64,000 nt of DNA from Thermincola carboxydiphila. GTDB lineage: Bacteria; Bacillota; Thermincolia; Thermincolales; UBA2595. A program made the translations under genes and the position numbers. Positions 1-9,131 of the stretch are shown piece after piece. The stretch is taken from NCBI GenBank assembly GCA_016841725.1, contig JAENYP010000007.1:120577-184576 (forward strand), read 5' to 3'. The notes below the pieces were generated by a model. The model was not told the DNA's origin and ran no database searches. It was given only the letters and a program-made list of their open reading frames with translations. Position 1 is the stretch's first letter. Each line of letters starts with the position of its first letter.

Positions 1-437
1 TATCCGGCTGTAAGTAATCCTACGGGCATCCCAACCAGTCCGGTAAACCTCCTGAGACCCGGCTTGTTCTTAAATGCTCCCAGGATTCCGGAGTTTCCGG
101 CAAACTTTTCTTCAGCGAGCCAGGTCAGTGCATTCAGACCCCCGAGCACCATAAAGGCTGAGAGCAGCCAAACCCCGATTGACATGGTCGAACTGGCGTT
201 GAAATTCAGCAAAAGCCTCCAAAAACTCATTGGTTTACCCAGGTCGAAAAGCAGCATTAAAACACCGATAACTATCATTGGTACACCGATATATGCCCCG
301 TATTTGGCCAGTCTCCGATACCTGCCGTTACTGAATATATCAGCAAGAACCCCGGTATAGAAAGCAGCAACGCCAACTCCGGCCATGAACAGGTATACAG
401 CAATTAGTGCGGGCCAGTTAACTTCATGCATTCTCAT
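1..437 (-). CDS. NrfD/PsrC-like membrane subunit of formate dehydrogenase (partial, runs off the window)
   Basis: An open minus-strand frame starts at 437 or 431 and is still open at base 1, so only the N-terminal ~145 residues are present. It begins MRMHEVNWPALIAVYLFMAG and has several hydrophobic stretches plus the FDLGKPMSFWRLL segment typical of NrfD/PsrC-type quinone-interacting membrane subunits. It overlaps the end of the Fe-S subunit gene by 8-14 bases, so it is very probably the third gene of the formate dehydrogenase operon. By family, it would take electrons from the Fe-S subunit and pass them to the quinone pool. The assignment rests on sequence character and position; the C-terminal half cannot be seen. 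Confidence 0.75.
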   Translation of the reverse strand, partial: MRMHEVNWPALIAVYLFMAGVGVAAFYTGVLADIFSNGRYRRLAKYGAYIGVPMIVIGVLMLLFDLGKPMSFWRLLLNFNASSTMSIGVWLLSAFMVLGGLNALTWLAEEKFAGNSGILGAFKNKPGLRRFTGLVGMPVGLLTAG

Positions 438-1218
438 CCACCCCCGTTCCCGGAGAATTCTCCACATCTGACCCTTTATCACTAAACAGGAGTTTAAAAG
501 GTGCAAAAGCCAGAATCCCCGCTCCTACAAGAACACCCAGCCAGTTGCCTGTCACACTCGCCGTGGCAGGCCTTGGGTTTTCAGGCAGCCCGTACACTTT
601 AGGAGGAGCATCAAGAACATATATGACACCGGTGCCGCCCAGTTCCTTCTGTCCATATATGTATGCCTCTTTACCTGCAGCCTTTAGCTGGCTGACACGT
701 TCCCCGGCTGCTGCCAGGATATCTTCGCGTTTACCGGACTGCAGGGCTCCCGGTGGACAGGTTTTGACACAGGCAGGAGGCATGTTGTTGGCAACCCGCT
801 CATAACACGCCCTGCATTTCCTGCTGGTCCCGGTCTGCGGGTCAAATCCGACAGCCCCAAAGGGACAGGCGACAACACAGTTTTTACAGCCAACACACTT
901 GTCCTGGTCAATAACAACAGTTCCATTTTCCATTCTTGTGGCAGCTCCTGTTGCACATACTGCCACACAACTGGCCTCAGTACAGTGCATACACTGGGTT
1001 TTCCGGAAAAGGAACCGGACACTCCCATTACTCTGCCTGTCCTCGGTAAATTTAACCCTTGTCCAGGTATTACCCTCAATCCGGGGCGGGTTTTCGTAGC
1101 TTCCGGAAAAAGCCGTGGCCGTTGCCGGCAGGTTGTTCCACTGCTTGCAGGCAACCTGGCAGCCGCGGCAGCCGGTGCACTTGCTGACATCAATAAGCAA
1201 ACCCATTTGTTCTGCCAT
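424..1218 (-). CDS. fdhB: Formate dehydrogenase iron-sulfur (beta) subunit
   Basis: This 264-residue protein is a four-cluster ferredoxin-like electron-transfer subunit. The first cluster motif supplies C14, C17, C20 and C24; further CX2CX4CX3C-type motifs follow at KTQCMHCTEASCVAVC and DKCVGCKNCVVACPFGA, with a fourth set around RKCRACYERV. This is the pattern of FdoH/HybA-like subunits that wire a molybdopterin or tungstopterin catalytic subunit to a membrane subunit. A single hydrophobic segment near residues 222-245 could anchor it. It starts at the stop of the catalytic subunit gene (TAATG) and overlaps the NrfD-like gene, so the three genes are translationally coupled. The gene symbol is used in the generic sense. 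Confidence 0.9.
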   Translation of the reverse strand: MAEQMGLLIDVSKCTGCRGCQVACKQWNNLPATATAFSGSYENPPRIEGNTWTRVKFTEDRQSNGSVRFLFRKTQCMHCTEASCVAVCATGAATRMENGTVVIDQDKCVGCKNCVVACPFGAVGFDPQTGTSRKCRACYERVANNMPPACVKTCPPGALQSGKREDILAAAGERVSQLKAAGKEAYIYGQKELGGTGVIYVLDAPPKVYGLPENPRPATASVTGNWLGVLVGAGILAFAPFKLLFSDKGSDVENSPGTGVDENA

Positions 1219-4200
1219 TAGCCAGCCCTCCTTACATCGACCAAGAAGGCCTTATATTCAGGAATCATTGTATTACCGTCACCGATATGAGGAGTGAGTT
1301 TATTGGCAGTCTCGCCTGTGGCAATCCCCTTAAACCCATAGTGCCACGGCAGTCCCACCTGGTGGACCGTGCGCCCGCCCAGATCAAAGGCCTCAAAACG
1401 CTTGGTAACCATAGCATAACACTTTATTTCACCCCGGGCAGATTTCACGAACACCATGTCACCATTGTTAATTCCCTTTTCATTGGCCAGGTCTTCGCCG
1501 ATTTCCACAAACATGTCAGGGAAAAGCTCTGCCAGCCATGGTACATTTCTGGTCATAGCGCCTGCCTGCCAGTGCTCGGAAAGCCGGTAAGTTGTGGCCA
1601 CTATCGGGAATTTATCAGGAGTACCCATTTCTTCGGGACGCCACACCTTAACAACAGGGTTAAGCAGTTGTCCTGAAAAAGGGTTTTTATCCAGAGGGGT
1701 ATCCCATGGTTCATAATGTTCCGGGAGGGGCCCTTCTTTCATGGCGTTTGTTCCAAAAATGCCTCCAAGGCCTTCGGGTCTCATGATAAACGGGTTGCAG
1801 CCCCCTGGACTTGTAGGGGCAAGAGTACCATTAAAGTCAGGCACATCTTCACCAAGCCACTTGCTCTGGAAGGAATCCCACCAGATAACTGCCTTATCGG
1901 CAACCCAAGGGCTGCCAGTTAAGTCGGCAGAGCACCTGTTATAGATAATCCGCCTGTTGGCCGGCCAGGAAAAGGACCAGTTCAGGTAGGTCCCGATTTT
2001 TGATTTATCCTTGTTATCTCTTCTTTGGGTGAGATTCTTGCCTTCTTCCGGATACATCCCGGACATGATCCAGTTTCCGGAACATGTGGAACCGTCATCC
2101 TTCAGTTTGGCAAATCCGGGAACCAGTTTTCCTGTGGTGGTATCATAACCGTTAATTTCACGGGACACCTTATCTATATCACAGGCGCCCTGACCATAAT
2201 CCCAGAGGAGGTCACGGATTGGTGCGTCTTCGGGCTTAGCTGAACCTGCATAGAGCTTTTTCAACACATTGCCCAGTTCATTAATGATATCAAGGTCAGC
2301 CTTCGATTCACCTGCCGGTTCGACACCCTTCCACCGCCACTGAATCCAACGCCCGCTGTTTGAGACAGTGCCTTCCTTCTCATAGGAAGCACATGCCGGC
2401 AGGAGGAACACCTCAGTTTTGATTGCAGCCGGGTTGGCCCCGGGACGATTCCAGAAGGCTGCAGTCTCAGTCTCCCAGAGGTCCACCCCAACCATCCAGT
2501 CCAGGTTCTCCAGGGCTTTGGCCTCCAGGTCTGAATTGGGTCCGCCCACCACCGGGTTCTGTCCAAAGGCAAACAACCCCTTCAGATCACCTTTGGCAGC
2601 AGCCTCAAACAGCGCTATGTGTGAGTAGTTTTTGGCTGCATTCAATTTAGGCAGGTAATGGTAAGCAAATTCATTATCCTTACTAGCAGCACTGCCCCAG
2701 AAAGCTTTAAGCATACTTACCATAAACTTGGGCTTATTGGACCAGTAACCGGTTTTGGGGGTTTCCTTATCCAGGTATGCCTGGAGTGTTGCATGTTCTG
2801 GTTTGGCTGCAGGTGTGCCGATATATCCCGGCAGGATATGAAACAACAGAGCCATATCAGTGGAACCCTGAACATTGGATTCACCACGCATGGCATTGAC
2901 CCCGCCGCCGGGTCTCCCGATATTGCCCAGGAGAAGCTGCAGCATTGCATAGGAGCGAACATTCTGTGACCCCACGGTATGCTGGGTTGTCCCCATCGCA
3001 TACATAACAGTCATAGTCTTATCCTTGGCCGCCGTTGCAGCTACATTTTCCAGGACCTTTTTGTAAACATCCCTGGGTGTGCCGGTTACTTTGCAAACTG
3101 TGTCAATATCGTACCGCTCATAGTGCTTTTTCATCAGGTTAAGCACACAGAAAGGATTGGCTAAAGTCATATCCTTTAAGGGTTTGCCTTCAGAATCGGT
3201 CTGGTATTTCCAGGTATCAACAGTGTAACTCCGCTTTTCCGGGTTATATCCGCTGAAGAGACCGTCTTCGAATTTATAACCGGGATTAATGAGCAGCGGA
3301 GCATTAGTATAATTAAGGACATATTCCTTATGATACAGTCCATTCTGCAGGATGTGATTAAATATCCCGCCTATGAAGGCTATGTCAGTGCCTGAGCGTA
3401 ACTTGGCATAAATATCTGCCTTGGCCGATGTCCTGGTAAACCGCGGGTCTACATGGATAATTTGGGCGCCCCTGTCCTCTTTGGCCTTGTTAAGCCACTT
3501 GAATGAAATGGGGTGGTTTTCTGCAGGGTTTGCTCCAATAATCAGGGCGAGATCTGTGTTTTTCAAATCAATCCAGTGGTTTGTCATTGCCCCTCTTCCA
3601 AATGATGGCGCCAGACCGGCAACCGTGGAAGAGTGTCAGATACGCGCCTGGTGTTCAATAAATACCAGGCCCATTCCTCTCATGAGTTTTTGCAGCAGAT
3701 AGCATTCTTCATTGTCCAGAGCGGCGCCGCCCAGGCACCCTATAGCCTCAGTCCGGTTAACAGCTATATCAAGAGCTTGTCCGGTCTTGGAATCAGTCAC
3801 TGTATCCCTGACTGTAAAGTTTGCATCCCTGGTGCCTTTTGCTTTTTCAGCAATCTTTTCAATCATCCATTCCCAGTCTTTTTCTTCCCATTTGTCACTA
3901 CCGGGAGCCCTGTAAAGGGGCTTTTTCAGCCTTCTCTCATTTTCATGCAGCTGATAAACAGCTGCTCCCTTACTGCAGAGTGAGCCCTGATTAATTGGAT
4001 GGTCAGGGTCTCCTTCGGTATTAACCAGCTTACCGTTTTCGTTGTAAACCAAAATACCGCAGCCAACACTGCAGTACGGGCAAATTGTAGGGGTCGCCTT
4101 GGCCGACTTGATTTTCAACCCCTGTACCTGGGCAGAAGCCTGTGAGAGGTCGAAACCCAGATCTGCCAGCATAACTGATAATGTGGTAGCGCCGGATAAT

Positions 4201-4229
4201 TTGAGAAAGCTTCTTCGTGAAATCTGCAA
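1218..4229 (-). CDS. fdhA: Formate dehydrogenase catalytic (alpha) subunit, selenocysteine-containing, Tat-exported
   Basis: The 1,003-residue protein is read through one in-frame TGA at 3636-3638 (residue 198). Around it the sequence is HQARI-Sec-HSSTVAGLAP followed by GRGAMTNHW, which is the conserved selenocysteine region of FdnG/FdhF-type formate dehydrogenases. The N-terminus carries a twin-arginine signal, SRRSFLKLSG, and the [4Fe-4S] cysteines C50, C53, C57 and C85. Formate is oxidised to CO2 at a Mo/W-bis-pterin centre on the outer face of the membrane. A SECIS-like hairpin directly follows the UGA. The start lies behind an AAGGAGG-type site at about 4240. A conventional gene finder would split it at the TGA into two false genes. 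Confidence 0.95.
3593..3633 (-). promoter_or_regulatory. Bacterial SECIS element of fdhA
   Basis: Starting two bases after the UGA, the minus strand folds into a hairpin: an outer stem CTCTTCCA (3633-3626) with TGGAAGAG (3600-3593), then an inner stem GG-T-TGCC / GGCGCC with a bulged U, closed by a GGTCT loop at 3617-3613. The bulged U and the GGUCU apical loop match the SelB-binding features known from E. coli fdhF. The distance from UGA to loop (18 bases) is as expected. This is the main sequence evidence that the TGA is decoded as selenocysteine. Confidence 0.85.
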
Positions 4230-4560
4230 GTGAAATAATCCTCCTTCCGAATCATTAGTTTTTTGATAAAGTGTTCTGTTAATCTACCTGAGTCATTCAC
4301 CTCCCGGAAATGCACTGAAACCTAATACACTCTATATGCAAATTTGATGCCAGCCGAATTTTGTCACATTCTGCCGCCAAATGAACACAAAGTATGCATC
4401 ATGTTTTTTTTAGCATAACGTGACAAGTCCTAATTTACGTGGGCTTATCAGTTTTTGACAAGATATGCATATTTTCTTTACATGTAAGATTTTGCTTACA
4501 GCTAATTTCCGTGACTTGTGATGGTGAATACACGTATGGAAAAGATATCTTTATTGCAAC
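4230..4560. other. Upstream region of the fdh operon
   Basis: This AT-rich non-coding stretch contains the ribosome-binding site of fdhA near 4240 and presumably its promoter. I see no open frame worth calling. Short AT-rich palindromic bits (TATGCATA-like, near 4393 and 4465) could be regulator sites, but no confident match to a named operator can be made by eye. Confidence 0.4.
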
Positions 4561-4590
4561 AAAATAAAATGACAGGATAAATATCCTGTC
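4561..4590 (-). terminator. Rho-independent terminator of the 59-residue gene
   Basis: A perfect inverted repeat GACAGGATA-AA-TATCCTGTC lies at 4571-4590. On the minus strand it is followed by ATTTTATTTT (4570-4561). It lies 60 bases after the stop of the small minus-strand gene and separates it from the fdh operon. Confidence 0.75.
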
Positions 4591-4651
4591 ACAGGTTCAT
4601 TCAAATAATTTAATTCAATATATAATTCAGGGGCATCCTATCGAGTCCCGT

Positions 4652-4831
4652 TTAGCTGCATTCCGGCCAATGGCTCCACCGGCTAGGATCGTCAGGCTCG
4701 CTTTCAAATTTGGCAATAACCTCTTTTTTGTCATAGTGTCCCAGTGATAACACAATCCCCAATAAAGTCAGCAGACTGGCTCCAATCAAGATAATTATCA
4801 CAATCGCAAGAACTGAGGATACCATACTCAT
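4652..4831 (-). CDS. Small single-span membrane protein, 59 residues, unknown function
   Basis: The frame opens with ATG at 4831, behind a clear ribosome-binding site (GGGAGGGAAGGCC, 6-10 bases upstream), and ends TAA at 4652. The product has one strongly hydrophobic span of about 28 residues (SSVLAIVIIILIGASLLTLL and on), then a charged tail, GHYDKKEVIAKFESEPDDPS, ending in a tryptophan- and cysteine-containing RWSHWPECS. It has its own terminator. The layout (N-terminal helix, soluble tail) recalls small accessory subunits of membrane complexes, and its position upstream of a formate dehydrogenase fits that, but this is inference. I do not recognise the family. Confidence 0.7.
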   Translation of the reverse strand: MSMVSSVLAIVIIILIGASLLTLLGIVLSLGHYDKKEVIAKFESEPDDPSRWSHWPECS

Positions 4832-5095
4832 GGCCTTCCCTCCCTTTTCATGATAGGGGGTTTAAAAAACTCTTATCGACCTTTTACCTAATACTACTGT
4901 ATCACTACGAGAGTAGTTTTTCTATTGTTTGGGGACGAAACAGCAAAATTGCCCACTGAATGGAATTTATAGGGGATTGAACAGTTGCCTGTAATCAGCA
5001 GAATGGGAACCGCTTCACAAACTCCGGAGTAATAAAAGACTTGCCTCGTGGTTAAAATAAAGAGACTTGTGTTAGACAAGAGGAGGGACAGCGGT

Positions 5096-5782
5096 TTGCT
5101 GATTGTTCTTGTTCGCACCCTGATACTTTATGTCTTTGTAGTTATGGCCATGCGCATCATGGGCAAGAGACAGATCGGCCAGCTTCAGCCCTTTGAACTG
5201 GTAGTCACCCTAATGCTGTCGGAATTGGCCGCAATACCTATGGAGAGTCCGGGCATACCCTTAATAAACGGCATTACCCCGATTCTGACACTTATTGCCG
5301 CTCAGGTTATCCTGTCCTATATTTCTTTAAAGAGTGACCGGGCCAGGGGTTTTATATGCGGCACACCCAGTGTCCTCATCGAAAACGGAAAAATCGTCGA
5401 ATCTGAGCTCAAGCGGCTGAGGTATAACCTTAGTGACCTAATGGAACAACTTAGAGCAAAAGATGTCCCCAACATTTCAGATGTTGAATTTGCCATTTTG
5501 GAAACCAGCGGCCAGCTCAGCGTTATCGAAAAGTCTCAAAAAAGACCTGTGATACCGGAAGATTTAAATCTTCCCACAAAATATGAAGGGCTTCCCTATA
5601 CCCTGATAATGGACGGACATGTCATTCACAGGAATTTGGCGAAATTGAAATTGAATATTGAGTGGCTGTATCAGGAGCTTGAAGACCTGGGGATAGCGAG
5701 TCCCAAAGATGTTCTTTTTGCCTGTCTGGATACCGAGGATAAGCTCTTTTGCCAGCTTAAGTCGGGTAAAGAAGCGAAATAA
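5096..5782 (+). CDS. DUF421 (YetF/YcaP-like) membrane protein
   Basis: This is a DUF421 family protein of about 228 residues. The N-terminal part has three hydrophobic segments with the family signature RIMGKRQIGQLQPFELVVTL; the C-terminal half is a soluble alpha/beta domain with repeated GxPxVLIENGKI-like and IMDGHVI-like strands. The frame stays open up to a GTG at 5048, but TTG at 5096 has a near-perfect Shine-Dalgarno (AGGAGGG, 5081-5087) eight bases upstream and gives the family's usual short N-terminus, so I prefer it. In Bacillus, relatives (YetF, YrbG, YdfS) affect spores or membranes; the exact role is unknown. The DUF4363 gene follows five bases later, a common pairing. Confidence 0.85.
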   Translation: MLIVLVRTLILYVFVVMAMRIMGKRQIGQLQPFELVVTLMLSELAAIPMESPGIPLINGITPILTLIAAQVILSYISLKSDRARGFICGTPSVLIENGKIVESELKRLRYNLSDLMEQLRAKDVPNISDVEFAILETSGQLSVIEKSQKRPVIPEDLNLPTKYEGLPYTLIMDGHVIHRNLAKLKLNIEWLYQELEDLGIASPKDVLFACLDTEDKLFCQLKSGKEAK

Positions 5783-5787
5783 CAGAG

Positions 5788-6177
5788 GTGAAAAAATTGA
5801 AAATTGTAGTGGCTACAATAGTGATTTTAGCCCTTCTCCTGGGTTTCGGAACCTATGCCTATTATTACCTTGACAGCACCGCAAATGAACTCCTGGTTAT
5901 GGCTGAACGAATTGAAAAAAATGTTGCCAATGAGGAATGGCAGCTGGCCGAATCTAACTTCTCCAAGCTGCATGCCGTATGGGAAAGGACTATCACCAAA
6001 TGGACCATCCTTATTGACCATATAGAGCTGGACCAAATAAATACGTCGATGTCCCGGACCAAGCAATTTATGGACACCAGGGACCTGTCCGGTTTTATGT
6101 CGGAAATGGCGGAACTGAAGCTGCTTATAAAACACGTCCCTGAAAAAGAAGCCCTCAATATGAAAAATGTATTATGA
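5788..6177 (+). CDS. DUF4363 family protein
   Basis: This 129-residue protein starts with a single signal-anchor helix (VVATIVILALLLGFGTYAYY) and continues as a helical extracytoplasmic domain with heptad-like content (ANELLVMAERIEKNV, WERTITKWTILIDHIELDQI). That is the DUF4363 pattern. It starts at GTG 5788, five bases after the DUF421 stop, with AGAGG just upstream, so the two genes form one transcript. A terminator follows. The pair precedes the cotJ operon and may be sporulation-linked, but this rests on neighbourhood only. Confidence 0.8.
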   Translation: MKKLKIVVATIVILALLLGFGTYAYYYLDSTANELLVMAERIEKNVANEEWQLAESNFSKLHAVWERTITKWTILIDHIELDQINTSMSRTKQFMDTRDLSGFMSEMAELKLLIKHVPEKEALNMKNVL

Positions 6178-6226
6178 GGATCTGAGTGAAATGTATTCTA
6201 AGGGCTTGTATAATCTTGTAAACGAA

Positions 6227-6253
6227 GGGTCTCTGAGTGAGACTTCTTTTTTT
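6227..6253 (+). terminator. Terminator after the DUF421-DUF4363 operon
   Basis: A seven-pair stem, GGGTCTC / GAGACTT (6227-6233 with 6239-6245, including G-U pairs), with a TGAGT loop is followed by CTTTTTTT. It sits 50 bases after the DUF4363 stop. Confidence 0.65.
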
Positions 6254-6345
6254 CTGTTTACATATCGGGTTGACGAATAACAAATACCGGCTTTTCTGCA
6301 TATCCTGAACATAGGAATAACTTTGTTTAAAGAGGGGGTCAAAAA

Positions 6346-6540
6346 ATGTTGAAACATAACGACTGTCTGCCTCCGGAGCCAATAGGGGCATGCTTCCCCC
6401 AGGCCCGGCTGGCACAGGCATGGACACCTTACCAGTATATGAGACTGGTGTTTGACCCGGAAATCGGGCTGTACCATGGCACTATTTTTCCGGAACTTGT
6501 AAGACCTTATGTTCCTCATCCGTGCACACCTGAATGGTAA
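6346..6540 (+). CDS. cotJA: Spore coat protein CotJA
   Basis: This 64-residue protein has the CotJA pattern: a proline-rich chain with ARLAQAWTPYQYMRLVFDP in the middle and a GTIFPELVRPYVP end. CotJA, CotJB and CotJC are encoded together in endospore formers and are incorporated into the inner coat of the developing spore. The start follows a strong site (AGAGGGGGT, 6330-6338). CotJB begins 18 bases downstream. The organism is therefore very likely a spore former. Confidence 0.92.
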   Translation: MLKHNDCLPPEPIGACFPQARLAQAWTPYQYMRLVFDPEIGLYHGTIFPELVRPYVPHPCTPEW

Positions 6541-6558
6541 AATTGACAGGAGGTAGTT

Positions 6559-6825
6559 ATGAATAGGAAAATTTCTCACCAGGCACACTTGCTCAAGGAA
6601 ATTATGAGCTACGAATTTACTGCCGTTGAACTCAACCTCTTTCTGGACACCCATCCTGCTGATGTCAAGGCATTGGCAGAATATAACCAGGTTACCCAGT
6701 GTCTGAAAAAACTCAAATTTGAATATGAAAAATGTTACGGTCCCCTGATGAACTTCGGCACTTCCCCCAGCCAGCACCCGTGGCGCTGGATTGATGAGCC
6801 ATGGCCGTGGCAAATCGAGTACTAA
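6559..6825 (+). CDS. cotJB: Spore coat protein CotJB
   Basis: This 88-residue protein carries the CotJB domain: an N-terminal helix MNRKISHQAHLLKEIMSYEF, a central VELNLFLDTHPADVKAL segment and the tryptophan-rich C-terminus HPWRWIDEPWPWQIEY. It is preceded by AGGAGG at 6548-6553. It lies between cotJA and cotJC, with 18- and 16-base gaps, so the three are one operon. Known role: spore coat component made in the mother cell. Confidence 0.92.
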   Translation: MNRKISHQAHLLKEIMSYEFTAVELNLFLDTHPADVKALAEYNQVTQCLKKLKFEYEKCYGPLMNFGTSPSQHPWRWIDEPWPWQIEY

Positions 6826-6841
6826 GGAGGGTTAAGAAAGT

Positions 6842-7414
6842 ATGTGGATATATGAGAAAAAGCTAGAATACCCTGTCCGGGTGAGCGGTCCCAACCCACG
6901 GCTGGCCAAAATAGTCCTGGAACAGTACGGCGGCTCCGACGGGGAAGCGGCAGCAGCCAACCGCTACCTGACACAGCGGTATACAATGCCGACAGGCATG
7001 GCCAAGGGAGTGCTGACAGATATCGGGACCGAAGAGCTGGCACACTGGGAAATGATTGCCACACTGTTCTATAAGCTGATGAAGGGGGTCACCCCCTCCC
7101 AGGCCAAGGCAGCCGGACTGGAAGCCTATTATGCCAACCACGGCAAAGATGTCTTCCTGCAGAATGCCGGGGGAGTACCCTTTACCGCGGCCTACTTTGC
7201 AACCAAGGGAGACCCGGTGGCAAACCTTGTCGAGGATATGGCCGCTGAGGAAAAGGCCCGGGCCACCTATGAAAACATCCTCAACTTAAGTGATGACCCC
7301 TGTGTCAATGATACCCTGAAGTTCCTTCGGGAGCGTGAAGTGGTCCACTTCCAGAGGTTCGGGGAAGTCCTGGATAATGTGCAGACACATTTGAACTGTA
7401 AGAAGGTATTTTAA
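6842..7414 (+). CDS. cotJC: Spore coat protein CotJC, manganese-catalase type
   Basis: This 190-residue protein is a four-helix ferritin-like manganese catalase of the CotJC branch. Metal-ligand helices are visible at LTDIGTEELAHWEMIATL, VEDMAAEEKARATYENIL and FLREREVVHFQRFGEVL, giving the EXXH pattern expected for a di-manganese site. It would degrade hydrogen peroxide in the spore coat. The start ATG lies behind AAGGAGGG. The length is normal for the family. A hairpin at 7446-7474 closes the operon. Confidence 0.93.
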   Translation: MWIYEKKLEYPVRVSGPNPRLAKIVLEQYGGSDGEAAAANRYLTQRYTMPTGMAKGVLTDIGTEELAHWEMIATLFYKLMKGVTPSQAKAAGLEAYYANHGKDVFLQNAGGVPFTAAYFATKGDPVANLVEDMAAEEKARATYENILNLSDDPCVNDTLKFLREREVVHFQRFGEVLDNVQTHLNCKKVF

Positions 7415-7445
7415 GCGGATCTCTAAACAAAAATTGCCTATAGGT

Positions 7446-7474
7446 AAAGGCCTGACTGCAGGAGTCAGGCCTTT
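7446..7474 (+). terminator. Hairpin closing the cotJ operon
   Basis: A perfect twelve-pair stem, AAAGGCCTGACT / AGTCAGGCCTTT, with loop GCAGG lies 31 bases after cotJC. No long T-run follows in either direction, so it may act as a weak terminator or an mRNA 3' stabiliser. Confidence 0.6.
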
Positions 7475-7508
7475 AAACCTTGAGAGCAAGGAAAAAACAT
7501 GACCTGCC

Positions 7509-7610
7509 CTAGTAACGGTTAAAGCCATGTTGGGGTTCGGCATAACACTGAATTAATTCCGCATCTTCGCCCCTGACCTCATCTCCCAAAGCCTTATAAA
7601 ACTCTGCTAT
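7509..7610 (-). CDS. Possible 33-residue protein with a non-standard start
   Basis: A minus-strand frame encodes a peptide beginning (A)EFYKALGDEVRGEDAELI and ending CYAEPQHGFNRY before TAG at 7509. A perfect AGGAGGT site stands at 7621-7627. The first codon at normal distance is ATA (7608-7610); otherwise the peptide could start at the internal TTG (…ALGDEV). The composition looks coding (charged, no rare runs), and the Shine-Dalgarno has no other gene to serve. Confidence is limited because the start is not canonical and I cannot name a family. Confidence 0.4.
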   Translation of the reverse strand: MAEFYKALGDEVRGEDAELIQCYAEPQHGFNRY

Positions 7611-7730
7611 TTTTTATTACACCTCCTCGCATAAGCAATTATAATATCAACATATTTAATATTGTTTATATGTTTATAATAATCCCATATTATACCGAAA
7701 AGGAATATTCAACTTCATTTTTTATAAATA

Positions 7731-8792
7731 CTAACTGTTTGCAGACCTACGCCATTCTGAAGAGCCGTGTTTTTCAACTGCTCTTACCATAGCCTTTAAA
7801 TTTTCCAAAGGAGCTTTCAACGAAATTTCACAGCCGGGCCACACAGCGTCCACCCCACTCCTTAAACAGTTTGAAACCTCTTTTTCCACTTCCTCCGGCG
7901 TCCCTTTAACCAGAACCCCAAAACCATCGATATTGCCGAAAACTAATGGTTTGGATCCGATGTCCTGCCGTGTTTTAGCGAGGTCGTTTCGCGTTTCCAC
8001 ACTGATTGCATTTGCCTGGCAGTCAGCCATATGACTGACAATCTTATTTGTGTTGCCGCAGATATGAAGTATTATGGGTACATTAGATTGTTGAATGATT
8101 TTGATCAATTCCGGCCGGAGAAGCTGGTTAAACTGTTTAGGGCTTATGAGGTCGGTTGTTCCCGACATTTCCCTGAGACTTATATAATCCGCCCCTGCAT
8201 CCACATATGCCGCAGCAACTTTAATAAGTAAGGGCGTTAATTTTTTCAGCAATCCCTGAACCTTATCAGGCGCTTTGAAAACAGTCATTAGCAGTTCATT
8301 GAAGTCCATAAGATTAGTAGCCAGGGTGAATGGTCCAAGAATATGTGCTCCAATGGCAATCTGATCACCATACTTAGCCTTGGTTTGTTTAATTGCTTCA
8401 CAAACTACAGGTATTCTGCCCGCCATAACCTCATCAGGAGCTTCCACTCCTTCGATTTCGTTTGCTTTCATAATTAAACGTTTCTTTATATTCGGATATA
8501 TTGATTCGTTGTTATTGCGAAAATAGTTTATTTCACACCCCATCAACTCAGCTTCAACACAGATGTCAAAAGGTATCAGGGCACATTCAAAACCCGCCGT
8601 CTCATAAGGAAACGTGGCTAAGTTGGCCATTTTCCCCGGGTCATGATGGGTATCGGCAAAATTGTACCCGTAGTGTTCCAATGCTGCTCCCCATGCTGTT
8701 CCCGTCCCGCTGTAACAAGCAGGTCTGTCAACCTTTTCGCCGTTTAATAAGCCCAATACCCTTTGTTTTGAAGATAGATTATCCAAAAACAT
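7731..8792 (-). CDS. Uroporphyrinogen decarboxylase-family (MtaA/CmuA-like) methyltransferase
   Basis: This 353-residue TIM-barrel protein belongs to the UroD superfamily branch that moves methyl groups to or from corrinoid proteins rather than decarboxylating porphyrins. Features seen: N-terminal SSKQRVLGLLNGEKVDRPAC, the barrel segment GPFTLATNLM, the zinc-ligand candidate HICGNT and the C-terminal WPGCEISLKAPLENLKAMV with a second conserved Cys. The substrate is not readable from sequence. It stands alone on the minus strand with a good site (AGGGGG), about 19 kb from the corrinoid gene cluster at 27-36 kb, which holds a second member of this family. It may share that cluster's corrinoid partner. 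Confidence 0.8.
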   Translation of the reverse strand: MFLDNLSSKQRVLGLLNGEKVDRPACYSGTGTAWGAALEHYGYNFADTHHDPGKMANLATFPYETAGFECALIPFDICVEAELMGCEINYFRNNNESIYPNIKKRLIMKANEIEGVEAPDEVMAGRIPVVCEAIKQTKAKYGDQIAIGAHILGPFTLATNLMDFNELLMTVFKAPDKVQGLLKKLTPLLIKVAAAYVDAGADYISLREMSGTTDLISPKQFNQLLRPELIKIIQQSNVPIILHICGNTNKIVSHMADCQANAISVETRNDLAKTRQDIGSKPLVFGNIDGFGVLVKGTPEEVEKEVSNCLRSGVDAVWPGCEISLKAPLENLKAMVRAVEKHGSSEWRRSANS

Positions 8793-9131
8793 TACCCCCT
8801 ATTTAGAACTTTAACAAAGATTTTACGCAAAATTCGTGCCAGAGGGCTAACGATCTTCTAATGTTTTTTAATTCATAGAGCCGATAGGTTTGCCACAAGA
8901 TAAAATTATAATTTAAGTGTATCCACACGGAACAATAGTTGTTTCAACTGTTCTACTATAAAACAATAATCAGGTGACTTTTCAAACCGAAACTTTGGCA
9001 AAGAAGTCGATTTTACCAGGCCCGCACAGCATTATAGCATCCATGCCGCTTAGTTCAGCTTTTACTTTTAATGCTGAACTTACCCAATTACTGTTTTACA
9101 TTCCATTTATATCAGTATTGAGGGGAAATAA
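8793..9131. other. Non-coding stretch between the UroD-like gene and the cytochrome
   Basis: AT-rich and without a convincing frame on either strand. It should contain the promoter of the minus-strand UroD-like gene close to 8800-8880. I see nothing else that can be supported. Confidence 0.4.

Noticed and set aside
684..1193. 169-residue minus-strand frame inside the Fe-S subunit gene
   Set aside because: It lies in another frame of fdhB, shows no family features and lacks a ribosome site; fdhB has four complete cluster motifs.
1218..3587. A separate short formate dehydrogenase gene starting at 3587 and a truncated gene at 3636-4229
   Set aside because: They are the two halves of one selenoprotein gene split by UGA, with a SECIS-like hairpin and the family's Sec context.
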